DNA from: Microbispora sp. H13382
GTDB lineage: Bacteria; Actinomycetota; Actinomycetes; Streptosporangiales; Streptosporangiaceae
Assembly (NCBI RefSeq): GCF_014161445.1
Contig: NZ_JABBXA010000001.1
Coordinates: forward strand, 744,001-808,000
Direction: 5' to 3'
DNA length: 64,000 nucleotides
In this document: positions 29,435 to 36,497 of the stretch, piece by piece
Layout of the letters: the number at the start of each line of letters is the position of its first letter
Position numbering within the stretch: position 1 is the stretch's first letter
The notes under the pieces: generated by a model
Databases searched by the model: none
Told to the model about the DNA's origin: nothing
Seen by the model: the letters and a program-made list of their open reading frames with translations, nothing else
Translations under genes and position numbers: made by a program

Positions 29435-30181
29435 GTGAGCAAGCGTACGAGCGAGGCGGCCAGGGCCCGCATCGCGGCCCAGCGGGAGGCGCTGCGCAAG
29501 CAGGAGCAGCGCAAGCGCATCACGATGATCGTGACCATCGCGGTGGTCGTCGTGATCGCGGCCGCCTTCGCGGCGTGGTCGATGCGCCAGGGGGCCTCGG
29601 AGAAGGTCGCGGGCGGCCTCGCTCCCGTCACCGTGCAGGAGGACGGCACGGTCGTGATGGCCAAGTCCGGCGTGACCGCGCCCGTGGTCGACGTGTTCGA
29701 GGACTTCCAGTGCCCGGCGTGCAAGCAGTTCGAGGAGACCAGCGGTTCCACGCTGAAGAACCTGGCGGCCGAGGGCAAGGCCAAGGTCGTGTACCACCCG
29801 ATCACGATCTTCGGGCAGGAGCCGACCAAGGGCAACTCGCTGCGGGCGGCCTCCGCGGCCCGGTGCGTGACCGACGGTCAGCAGTGGCTGGCGTACCACG
29901 ACAAGCTCTACAAGAACCAGCCGAGTGAGACCGTGACCGGCTTCACCATCGACGAGCTGATCAAGTGGGGCAAGGAGGCCGGCGTCACCGCGACCGATTT
30001 CGACAACTGCGTGCGGGAGCAGCGCAACGTCGCCGCTCACCAGCAGTTCTCCGAGAAGACCATGAGCACGCAGAAGCTGACCGGCACGCCGACCGTCAAG
30101 CTCAACGGCAAGGACCTCGACACCAACGTCGCCTTCGTGCCGAACTCGCTGCGCGACGCGGTGGAGAGCGCCGGCAAGTGA
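29435..30181 (+). CDS. DsbA-like thioredoxin-domain protein, membrane-anchored
   Basis: 248 residues. A cytoplasmic basic stretch is followed by one membrane helix (residues about 29-47). The extracytoplasmic part is a DsbA/DSBA-like fold with active site C93-P-A-C96 in DFQCPACKQF, the GNSLRAASAARCV region, and a cis-proline TGTPTVKLNG near residue 218. It probably catalyses thiol-disulfide exchange in exported proteins. GTG at 29435 follows a GGGGGAAG site. It pairs with the DoxX/MauE gene upstream and ends in a perfect hairpin. Confidence 0.9.
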   Translation: MSKRTSEAARARIAAQREALRKQEQRKRITMIVTIAVVVVIAAAFAAWSMRQGASEKVAGGLAPVTVQEDGTVVMAKSGVTAPVVDVFEDFQCPACKQFEETSGSTLKNLAAEGKAKVVYHPITIFGQEPTKGNSLRAASAARCVTDGQQWLAYHDKLYKNQPSETVTGFTIDELIKWGKEAGVTATDFDNCVREQRNVAAHQQFSEKTMSTQKLTGTPTVKLNGKDLDTNVAFVPNSLRDAVESAGK

Positions 30182-30190
30182 CCTCCCGCC

Positions 30191-30215
30191 GGGACGGCCC
30201 CGCACGGGCCGTCCC
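30191..30215. terminator. Hairpin terminator after the DsbA-like gene
   Basis: Perfect 10-bp stem (GGGACGGCCC and its complement) with a five-base loop, ten bases after the stop codon. No T-tract. Confidence 0.7.
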
Positions 30216-30392
30216 GCGCCCGGCCTTCGCCGGCCAAGAATCGGGCAAGGGCCGCGTGGTTCTCCCGTGACGGGGGTATCGAGCGCGATGTCACAAGCTC
30301 CGCACAGGGCGGGGGAGAGGCCGGTCCGACCGGAGTCCCGCCCGCGCCTGCCACGAGCGGTTCCCCCGCGATGAGCTGAGCGAGGAGGCGCC

Positions 30393-30554
30393 GTGCCCGC
30401 CCACACCGGTGAGAAGGCCCGCAAGACCGGCGTCTTCCACTGCGCCGTTTGCGGGGAGAAGGTGTCGGTCCACGAGGGCGACACGATCCCGGAGTGCCCG
30501 AACGGCCACACCGAGTTCGACAGCCGCACCCAAGAGCCGGACAACCGCTCGTGA
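30393..30554 (+). CDS. Small zinc-ribbon-like protein, 53 residues
   Basis: Family not named. GTG at 30393 has GAGGAGG seven bases before it. The protein has a knuckle CAVCGEK at residues 17-23 and a second half CPNGH at 35-39, giving a Cys-x2-Cys / Cys-x3-His set able to bind zinc, in the style of rubredoxin-like or DUF-type ribbons. The rest is polar. It precedes the GPR1/FUN34/YaaH gene by 34 bases. The 211 bases before it contain only the terminator and an apparently empty spacer. Confidence 0.65.
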   Translation: MPAHTGEKARKTGVFHCAVCGEKVSVHEGDTIPECPNGHTEFDSRTQEPDNRS

Positions 30555-30588
30555 CCGAGCGGCGGCCGACGCCGGTGCCGCCGGGCCG

Positions 30589-31284
30589 ATGAGCGGGCGC
30601 GACCTCCCCGGGGAGCCGGCCGGCGGACAGGCCGGCGCCGCCCGCGTCGTCCTGCGGCCCATGGGCAGCCCGCTGCCGCTGGGCTTTCTCGGGCTCGCCC
30701 TGGCCACGACCGCCTTCGCCGCAATGGAGCTCGGCTGGGTGCCCGCCGCGCAGGGGCGCGTCGTCGCCCTGGCCGCGCTGCTGTTCACCGCGCCGCTGCA
30801 GTTCCTCGTCTGCGTGCTCGGCTTCCTCGCCCGCGATGCGGTCGCAGGGGCCGCGATGGGCGTCCTTTCCGGCACGTGGGCGGTGATCGGCGGCGTCACG
30901 CTCACCTCCCCGCCCGGCACCACGAGCGCGGCGCTGGGCGTCGTCCTGCTCACGGCCGCCGCGGCGATGCTCGTCCCGGCCCTCGCGGGCCTGCCCAAGC
31001 TGGTGGCCGCCACCGTGATGGCCATGTCTGCCACCAGGTTCGCGATCACCGGCGTCTACGAGCTCACCGCGTCCGCGGGATGGAGGACCACGGCGGGCGT
31101 CGCCGGTCTGGTGCTCGCGGTCGTCGCCTACTACGCCGCCCTGGCGTTCGAGCTGGAGGACGCGCACGGGCGTGCGCTCCTCCCCGTGGCCCGCCTCGGC
31201 CGGGCCCGTACGGCGGCCCGGGGCGATCTGAGCGACCAGACGAAGGGGCTGGCGCGCGAAGCGGGCGTGCGCGAGCAGCTGTGA
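30589..31284 (+). CDS. GPR1/FUN34/YaaH (SatP) family transporter
   Basis: 231 residues with six membrane helices. The family's N-terminal signature N-P-x-P-L-G appears as GSPLPLGFLGLALATTAF near residue 25, followed by APLQFLVCVLGFLARD and GAAMGVLSGTWAVIGGVTL. Known members carry acetate, succinate or ammonia. ATG 30589 gives the usual family length; the frame open back to 30409 overlaps the zinc-ribbon gene in another frame and is rejected. Signature residues are partly divergent, so the substrate is unsure. Confidence 0.8.
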   Translation: MSGRDLPGEPAGGQAGAARVVLRPMGSPLPLGFLGLALATTAFAAMELGWVPAAQGRVVALAALLFTAPLQFLVCVLGFLARDAVAGAAMGVLSGTWAVIGGVTLTSPPGTTSAALGVVLLTAAAAMLVPALAGLPKLVAATVMAMSATRFAITGVYELTASAGWRTTAGVAGLVLAVVAYYAALAFELEDAHGRALLPVARLGRARTAARGDLSDQTKGLAREAGVREQL

Positions 31285-31344
31285 CGCTCGCCTGAGAGGT
31301 TCCCGGCGGCCGCGCGTGCCGGGTTTCGCCTCCGCGGCCGTGGT

Positions 31345-31350
31345 TAGCAT
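31345..31350 (+). promoter_or_regulatory. Putative -10 element for the leaderless ADP-ribosylglycohydrolase gene
   Basis: TAGCAT lies six bases before the ATG at 31357, without a ribosome-binding site. Confidence 0.45.
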
Positions 31351-31356
31351 GCCCGC

Positions 31357-32325
31357 ATGCCGTACGACGACCGGTCTTCCCTCAATGAGTCCGCGGGCGC
31401 CGCGAGGAGGATCCACGCGGCGATGCTCGCCTTCGCGGCGGGCGACGCGCTCGGCGTGCCGTGGGAGGGCCGCCCGCCGGAGCGCGTCGACCCGGCCGAG
31501 GTCGTCCGGCTGCCGGCGCCGGACCGGGGCTGGCCGCGCGGCGCGACCTCCGACGACACGGCGCAGATGGTGCTGGTCGCGCGGTGCCTGGCCGACACGG
31601 GCGGGCGGCCCTCCTCCATGGACTTCCTCACCCGGCTGGCCGGCGCGGCGCCCGCGGTGCGCGGCCTCGGGCCGACGACGCGGCGGGCTCTCGCGCACTT
31701 CGCCGAGACGGGGGAGATCCCCGTGCCCTCGGCGGACGACCTGGCCACCAACGGCGCGGCCATGCGCGTCGCCCCGGCCGGCTGGGCCGTGCCGCCGCAC
31801 CACCCCGGACGCCGCCGGAGTTCGTGCGAGGTGCTGTCCGCCGCGACGCACCGGGCGCCCGCGGCCGTGGCGGCGGCCTGCGTGATCGCGGCCATGGCGT
31901 CGTACGCGGTGGAGGGGGCCGGCCCGGCCGACCTGCTGGACGCGGCGGCGGCCGAGGCCCGCTGGGCGGGTGAGCGCTACGGCCCGATGGGCGCGGTGAC
32001 GGACGCGGTGACGGACGCCGCGCGCGGGAGGTGGTCGCCCCCGCCCGCGGGGGTCTCCCTGGACGCCGTGGAGACGGTCGCCGCGGTGGTCCACGTGATC
32101 CGCGAGGCCCCGGACCCGGCCGCCGCGCTGCCGTACGCCGTGTCGCTCGGCGGGGACACCGACACGGTGGCGGCGCTCGCGGGCGGCGTACTGGGCGCGT
32201 GCGACCCCGGCGGGGTGACCGCGCTGGGCTGGCTGGGGCTCGTGGATCTCGGTGAGTACCCCGGTCTGGAGGACCTCGCCGCGCGCCTGTCCGCCCTCCG
32301 CGAGGACGCCGCCGCCGGGCTCTGA
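31357..32325 (+). CDS. ADP-ribosylglycohydrolase (DraG/ARH family)
   Basis: 322 residues, all-helical ARH fold. The binuclear magnesium site is recognisable: FAAGDALGVPWEGRPP near residue 28, ATSDDTAQM near 68, DLATNGAAMRV near 133, and the C-terminal SLGGDTDTVAALAGG near 263. Members remove ADP-ribose from arginine, serine or other groups, or hydrolyse related adducts; the target is unknown. It has a probable leaderless promoter of its own and sits upstream of lgt. Confidence 0.9.
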   Translation: MPYDDRSSLNESAGAARRIHAAMLAFAAGDALGVPWEGRPPERVDPAEVVRLPAPDRGWPRGATSDDTAQMVLVARCLADTGGRPSSMDFLTRLAGAAPAVRGLGPTTRRALAHFAETGEIPVPSADDLATNGAAMRVAPAGWAVPPHHPGRRRSSCEVLSAATHRAPAAVAAACVIAAMASYAVEGAGPADLLDAAAAEARWAGERYGPMGAVTDAVTDAARGRWSPPPAGVSLDAVETVAAVVHVIREAPDPAAALPYAVSLGGDTDTVAALAGGVLGACDPGGVTALGWLGLVDLGEYPGLEDLAARLSALREDAAAGL

Positions 32326-32401
32326 ACGGGGTGCGGCGGGTGGTCGGCGCAGGTCGGGCAGACGTTGCCCGTGCCTCGCTCCGGGGCCGCCCTCTCTTGC
32401 G

Positions 32402-32416
32402 GTAACGTCACGTTAC
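32402..32416 (+). promoter_or_regulatory. Palindrome and -10 element directly before lgt
   Basis: GTAACG, three bases and CGTTAC form a perfect 6-bp inverted repeat that abuts the lgt ATG at 32417. TAACGT within it is a plausible -10 for a leaderless transcript, so a protein binding here could block initiation. No protein is identified. Confidence 0.45.
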
Positions 32417-33463
32417 ATGCCCCTCCTCGCCTCGATTCCCAGCCCGTCACAGGGGGTCTGGAATCTCGGACCGATCCCGATCCGCGCGTACGCGCTGTGC
32501 ATCGTGCTCGGTGTCATCGTCGCCGTCTGGATCGGCGAACGCCGCTGGCGCGCCCGTGGCGGCGCACCCGGGACGATCACCGACCTCGCGGTCTGGGCCG
32601 TGCCGTTCGGCCTCGTCGGCGGACGTCTCTACCACGTCATCACCGACTGGCAGATCTACTTCGGCTCGGAAGCGCCCAAGCGGCCGATCGACGCCCTGTT
32701 CATCTGGGAGGGCGGCCTCGGCATCTGGGGCGCGATCGCCCTCGGCGCGCTCGGCGTCTGGATCGCCTGCCGCCGGCGCGGCATCTCCTTCACCGCCGTC
32801 GCCGACACCCTCGCCCCCGGTGTGGCCGTGGCCCAGGCCATCGGCCGGTGGGGCAACTACTTCAACCAGGAGTTGTTCGGCGGCCCCACCGACCTGCCGT
32901 GGGGCCTGGAGATCGAGCCGGGCCGCCCGGGCACCATCCCCGGCGCGACCACCTACCACCCGGCGTTCCTGTACGAGTCGCTGTGGGACCTCGCGCTCGC
33001 CGTGGTGCTGATCCTGGCCGCCCGCAGGTTCACGCTGCGGCACGGCCGGGTGTTCGCGCTGTACGTGGCGGGCTACACGCTCGGCCGGTTCTGGATCGAG
33101 GGGTTGCGGGTGGACCCCGCCCACCACATCCTCGGCCTGCGGCTGAACCAGTGGACCTCGATCGTCATCTTCCTGTGCGCGCTGGCGTACCTGTGGCTGG
33201 CCCGCAACCGCGCGGGTGAGGAGCCGCTGGGCGTCCAGATCGGCGACGGCGACGGCGACCCCGCCCACGCCGACCCCGCTCACGGGCGGGACCAGGCCGA
33301 CGAGCCGGAACTCCTGCGTGAGGAGGAACCGGACGAGACGCCGCGGGATCCCCACGACGAGGGCGGCGGCGCGGGCTCCGGCGAGACGGCGACCGCGGGC
33401 GCGAACGCCGCGAACGCCGCGAGCGACGCCGGGGCGCCGGAAGGAGAGGCCGACCGGCGATGA
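32417..33463 (+). CDS. lgt: Prolipoprotein diacylglyceryl transferase
   Basis: 348 residues, seven-helix membrane enzyme that transfers diacylglycerol to the lipobox cysteine of prolipoproteins. Motifs in order: IRAYALCIVLGVIVAVWIGE, the VGGRLYHVITDW segment, the signature AIGRWGNYFNQELFGGPTDL near residue 140 and GRFWIEGLRVDPAH near 225. The last 80 residues are an acidic Asp/Glu/Gly tail common in actinomycete Lgt. The frame is open upstream to 32252, but ATG 32417 matches the family start. Several lipoproteins in this window are its substrates. Confidence 0.96.
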   Translation: MPLLASIPSPSQGVWNLGPIPIRAYALCIVLGVIVAVWIGERRWRARGGAPGTITDLAVWAVPFGLVGGRLYHVITDWQIYFGSEAPKRPIDALFIWEGGLGIWGAIALGALGVWIACRRRGISFTAVADTLAPGVAVAQAIGRWGNYFNQELFGGPTDLPWGLEIEPGRPGTIPGATTYHPAFLYESLWDLALAVVLILAARRFTLRHGRVFALYVAGYTLGRFWIEGLRVDPAHHILGLRLNQWTSIVIFLCALAYLWLARNRAGEEPLGVQIGDGDGDPAHADPAHGRDQADEPELLREEEPDETPRDPHDEGGGAGSGETATAGANAANAASDAGAPEGEADRR

Positions 33464-34179
33464 CGAAGGCCACGACGGGGGCGCGGGCCGAGATCCACCA
33501 CGAGCACCGGGACGTCAACGGCGGCTGGTTACGCCCGGCGGTCTTCGGCGCGATGGACGGGCTGGTCTCCAACTTCGCGTTGATCGCCGGTGTCGCGGGC
33601 GGCACCGCCGAGACCAGGATCATCGCGCTCGCGGGCATCGCCGGCCTGGCCGCAGGAGCGTTCTCCATGGCGGGCGGCGAGTACGTGTCGGTCGCCAGCC
33701 AGCGCGAGCTCGCGCAGGCTGAGATCGACGTCGAGCGCCGGGAGCTGGAGCGGCACCCGGAGGCCGAGGAGGCCGAGCTCGCCCGGATGTACGAGCAGCG
33801 GGGTGTGGACCCGGAGACCGCCAGGGAGGTCGCCCGGCAGATCTCCCGCGACCCCGAGGAGGCCCTGGCCGTCCACACGCGGGCCGAGCTGGGCGTGGAC
33901 CCCGACGACCTGCCCTCGCCCGTGCTCGCTGCCGTGTCGTCGTTCCTGTCGTTCAGCCTGGGCGCGATCGTCCCGCTCCTGCCGTACCTGCTGGGCGTGC
34001 GGGGGCTGTGGGTCTCCGCCGTGGTGTCGATGGTGGCGCTGTTCGCCGCCGGCGCCGTGGTCTCCCGGGTGACGGCCCGCAGCTGGTGGTTCAGCGGCCT
34101 GCGCCAGCTCGTGGTGGGCGCCGTGGCCGCGGCGCTGACCTGGGGTCTGGGCTCGCTCATTGGAACCGGCGGTCTATGA
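33460..34179 (+). CDS. VIT1/CCC1-family transporter
   Basis: 239 residues. The VIT family exports iron or manganese from the cytoplasm. AVFGAMDGLVSNFALIAGVA is the first helix with the conserved Asp/Asn, GAFSMAGGEYVSVASQREL the second with the metal-binding Glu. The long cytoplasmic helix insert (QAEIDVERRELERHPEAEEA) is the metal-binding domain of VIT proteins. Three C-terminal helices follow. ATG overlaps the lgt stop (ATGA) and its own stop overlaps the next ATG. Confidence 0.92.
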   Translation: MTKATTGARAEIHHEHRDVNGGWLRPAVFGAMDGLVSNFALIAGVAGGTAETRIIALAGIAGLAAGAFSMAGGEYVSVASQRELAQAEIDVERRELERHPEAEEAELARMYEQRGVDPETAREVARQISRDPEEALAVHTRAELGVDPDDLPSPVLAAVSSFLSFSLGAIVPLLPYLLGVRGLWVSAVVSMVALFAAGAVVSRVTARSWWFSGLRQLVVGAVAAALTWGLGSLIGTGGL

Positions 34180-35108
34180 CCAAGCGCAAGCGCCGGTCGT
34201 CCGCGCCGGCCGAGGGCTGGACCGGGGCCGCCCTCACCGATCTGGGCCTGGACGACCGGCAGCAGCGGGTGTTCGTGTGGTCGGTCGTCGGCGCGGGAGT
34301 GCTGGCGATCGCCCTGGTGCTGACGCTGACGGTCAACGCGATCGGCGGCGCGCCGCCGCAGCCGGCGCAGGCGGCGGGCGGCGTGGTCGGGGAGGGACTG
34401 CCCGCGTCCTTCCAGTCCTGGCCGTCGCTGAAGGAACTGGCCCCGGTCCAGGACCGCAAGGCCGACGCCGCGCCGCTGACCGCCCAGGAGGTGTTCGGCG
34501 CACGGACGCTCACGGCCGGGAAGGTCACGCTGCGCAGGCTCGCCAGCCGCCTGGACCAGGCCTGCGCAGGCGCGGTGTGGGGAGCCGATCTCGCCGACGC
34601 CCTGGCCGAGGCCGGCTGCACCCAGGCCGTCCGCGGCCTGTACGCCACGGCCGACGGGACGTACGTCGCGCAGTACACCCTGTTCAACCTCGCGGACGTC
34701 GCGGCGGCCGATTCGCTGGCGAAGTCGCTCGCGTCGCTCTACCGGGGCGCCTGGGTACAGCCGCTGGAGTCGCCCCGCGCGAAGTTCGGCGCCTACAGCG
34801 AGGCGAACGCCTACGTCCTGGGGCACTACCTCGGGGTGGCCTGGGTCGGCAGGACCGACGGCGCCGAGCCGGGGGAGAGGGACGACTTCATCATGCTCGG
34901 CCTGGCCGTGCGGGAGGCCGAGAAGGCGGTCTTCCGCCGCGTGGTCAAGATCGCCGGGGTGCCCTCGGACCCCGCGCAGCCGCCCGGCCCGGCCGACACC
35001 ACCCAGCCCTCGGAGGCCCCTCCCACCGACCCCGGCGCCACGCCGGCGGTCTCCACCCCCGCGGCCACCGTCATCCCGTCTGCGGGCGGGGCCCAACCGT
35101 CCAGGTAG
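34176..35108 (+). CDS. Uncharacterised membrane-anchored protein
   Basis: 310 residues, family not recognised. A short cytoplasmic part, one membrane helix near residues 33-53 (VFVWSVVGAGVLAIALVLTL), then an extracytoplasmic region of about 200 residues with three cysteine-free stretches and an isolated pair of cysteines (DQACAG and EAGCTQ), possibly a disulfide. The last 45 residues are Pro/Thr/Ala-rich (ADTTQPSEAPPTDPG), resembling a cell-wall spacer. The start is coupled to the VIT gene (ATGA). Likely envelope protein; role unknown. Confidence 0.75.
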   Translation: MTKRKRRSSAPAEGWTGAALTDLGLDDRQQRVFVWSVVGAGVLAIALVLTLTVNAIGGAPPQPAQAAGGVVGEGLPASFQSWPSLKELAPVQDRKADAAPLTAQEVFGARTLTAGKVTLRRLASRLDQACAGAVWGADLADALAEAGCTQAVRGLYATADGTYVAQYTLFNLADVAAADSLAKSLASLYRGAWVQPLESPRAKFGAYSEANAYVLGHYLGVAWVGRTDGAEPGERDDFIMLGLAVREAEKAVFRRVVKIAGVPSDPAQPPGPADTTQPSEAPPTDPGATPAVSTPAATVIPSAGGAQPSR

Positions 35109-35125
35109 ACCGGTGGGCGGCCTCG

Positions 35126-35314
35126 TTACCGCTTGCGCGGACCGGAGGATTTACTCCGGGACGAACCGGCGATTATCAGTAACATCATCGCGCCGGCTGC
35201 CAGAACGGCGGCCTTGCTCGGGCTGTGCTGGAAGATCCAGACGATGACCGCGCCGGCGAGGCACAACACCGCCGCCACTCCGACGATCTTCTGTAGGACG
35301 CGGTTCCGCTGCAC
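35126..35314 (-). CDS. Small two-helix membrane protein, 62 residues
   Basis: Unrecognised. From GTG 35314 it has two membrane segments (IVGVAAVLCLAGAVIVWIF and AAVLAAGAMMLLIIAG) and a basic C-terminus. The start was chosen because GGAGGGG lies nine bases upstream. The frame is open to a GTG at 35377, and a tandem repeat places a second copy of the ribosome-binding site and GTG 21 bases earlier (GTG 35335). The gene converges on the membrane-anchored protein gene with a 17-base gap. Confidence 0.55.
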   Translation of the reverse strand: MQRNRVLQKIVGVAAVLCLAGAVIVWIFQHSPSKAAVLAAGAMMLLIIAGSSRSKSSGPRKR

Positions 35315-35347
35315 GCTGCCACCCCTCCGCTGCACGCTGCCACCCTT
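35306..35347 (-). repeat. 21-bp tandem duplication containing ribosome-binding site and start codon
   Basis: Two 21-bp copies, differing at one base, lie head to tail. On the minus strand each reads GG(A/AA)GGG-type site, TGGCAGC, then GTG CAG C, so each carries a possible ribosome-binding site and GTG start in the same frame. The gene can thus start at 35314 or 35335. Confidence 0.7.
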
Positions 35348-35428
35348 CCGTCGCGCGATGCTTTCGCCCGCCGGCACTTGACGTTTCTTTCAACGGTATC
35401 TGACCGTGTGTATACGGCCCTGTCCTGA

Positions 35429-36271
35429 TCATGTGACCGCCGCGCCGGCGGCTCTCACGGCCCGCGACGCTTCCAGGATCTCCGCTGCGTCCTCCACCGC
35501 GGCCTGGCAACCCTCGGTCACGTGCACGCCGGCGGCGTTCAGGACGACCTCGTCCACGCCTGCCCGCTCGTATTCGTGCAGGGCCGCCATGATCTGCTCC
35601 GGGGTGCCGAAGACGAAGATCCCGCTGTCCACGAGCCTGCGCGCACCCGACCCGGGATCACGGGGATCCACGTCGCAGCCGGCGCGACGCAGCATGTCGG
35701 CGTAGTGCGGAGATCTCAGATGGCCTTGGGCCGCCGCGTACGCCAGATGAGCCGCGTCCCGCCCGGGTCGCGCGATCGCCACGTGCACGACGGTCGTGAT
35801 ACGCGGCGGAGGGCGGCCGTCGCCCGCGCCCTCCCGCAGGGCGGGGGCGATCGTGCCCTTGACGTAGTCGGGCGGGGTCATCCAGGTGATCGCGACGTCG
35901 GCGCTTTCGCCGGCGGCGCGGGCCATGCCCCGCCGGAGCACACCCGCGCCCAGTTCCACCTCCACCCGCCGGGCCGGCCCCACGGCCGGGTCTCCGGCCC
36001 GGTCTCCGAGCGGGGGCAGGACCGGGTTCGCGCTGTCCAGGAACGCGCGGACGCCGAGCAGGTAGTCGCGGACCGCGACGGCGGGACGCCGGTAGGGCTC
36101 CCCCCGGACGTACGCGACGAACTCGGGCGTGGCGGCCCCGAACCCGGCTGTCACCGGAGCGCCGGTGAGCAGTGCCAGCGATCGCGCCTCCACGGCGGCC
36201 TGCAGCGGAGGCCGCATCGGTGTCAGGGAGACCGACGTTCCCACGGGAATCCGATATCCGGCCCCCGCCAT
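35429..36271 (-). pseudogene. LLM-class flavin-dependent oxidoreductase, body without its N-terminus
   Basis: About 280 codons of a luciferase-like (F420/FMN) monooxygenase. It begins mid-fold with MAGAGYRIPVGTSVSLTPMR and continues with LQAAVEARSLALLTGAPVTA and FGAATPEFVAYVRGEPY, ending normally near DEVVLNAAGVHV. The family's first 48 residues are not upstream on this strand; they lie directly adjacent but on the plus strand (36282-36425). The frame is open to 36406 here, but that translation (with SALPRRTSSAYGWD) is only the antisense of the inverted piece. As it stands the gene cannot give a complete enzyme unless the segment flips back. Orientation-specific assembly error is the main alternative. 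Confidence 0.75.
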
Positions 36272-36425
36272 GAAGGCGAGCATGCGACTATCGGTAGTCT
36301 TCCCCGTCCAACCCCGGCTCGGAATCGAATCCCAGCCGTACGCGGAGCTCGTGCGACGCGGCAGGGCCGAGCGGTTCTGGATGGGCACATCGCTCTTCGT
36401 CGACACCCATCACAGCTGGTCGTAC
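36272..36425 (+). other. Inverted 154-bp segment holding the LLM gene's start site and first 48 codons
   Basis: On the plus strand GAAGG, six bases and ATG 36282 open a frame MRLSVVFPVQPRLGIESQPY ... GRAERFWMGTSLFVDTHHSW, then SY at codon 48. This is the standard N-terminus of the family of the neighbouring minus-strand body. Joining codon 48 to the body's ATG-GCG-GGG gives HHSWSY-MAGAGYRIPVGT, matching the family pattern without a gap. Only a short imperfect GCCCC...ATG inverted repeat (36261-36272 and 36428-36437) flanks it. Confidence 0.7.
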
Positions 36426-36497
36426 GGCATCCGGGGCAATGCGGCGACCGTCATGTGCCGGGACGGCCGAAGAACGGCTGGGCCAGATTCCCGCGGA

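Noticed and set aside
35429..36406. The LLM oxidoreductase as an intact 325-residue gene starting at 36406
   Set aside because: The extra N-terminal residues are the antisense translation of the inverted segment and do not resemble any LLM N-terminus.
36272..36425. Insertion sequence or integron cassette as cause of the LLM gene break
   Set aside because: No transposase, no terminal repeats and no target duplication; the segment is native gene sequence in reverse orientation.
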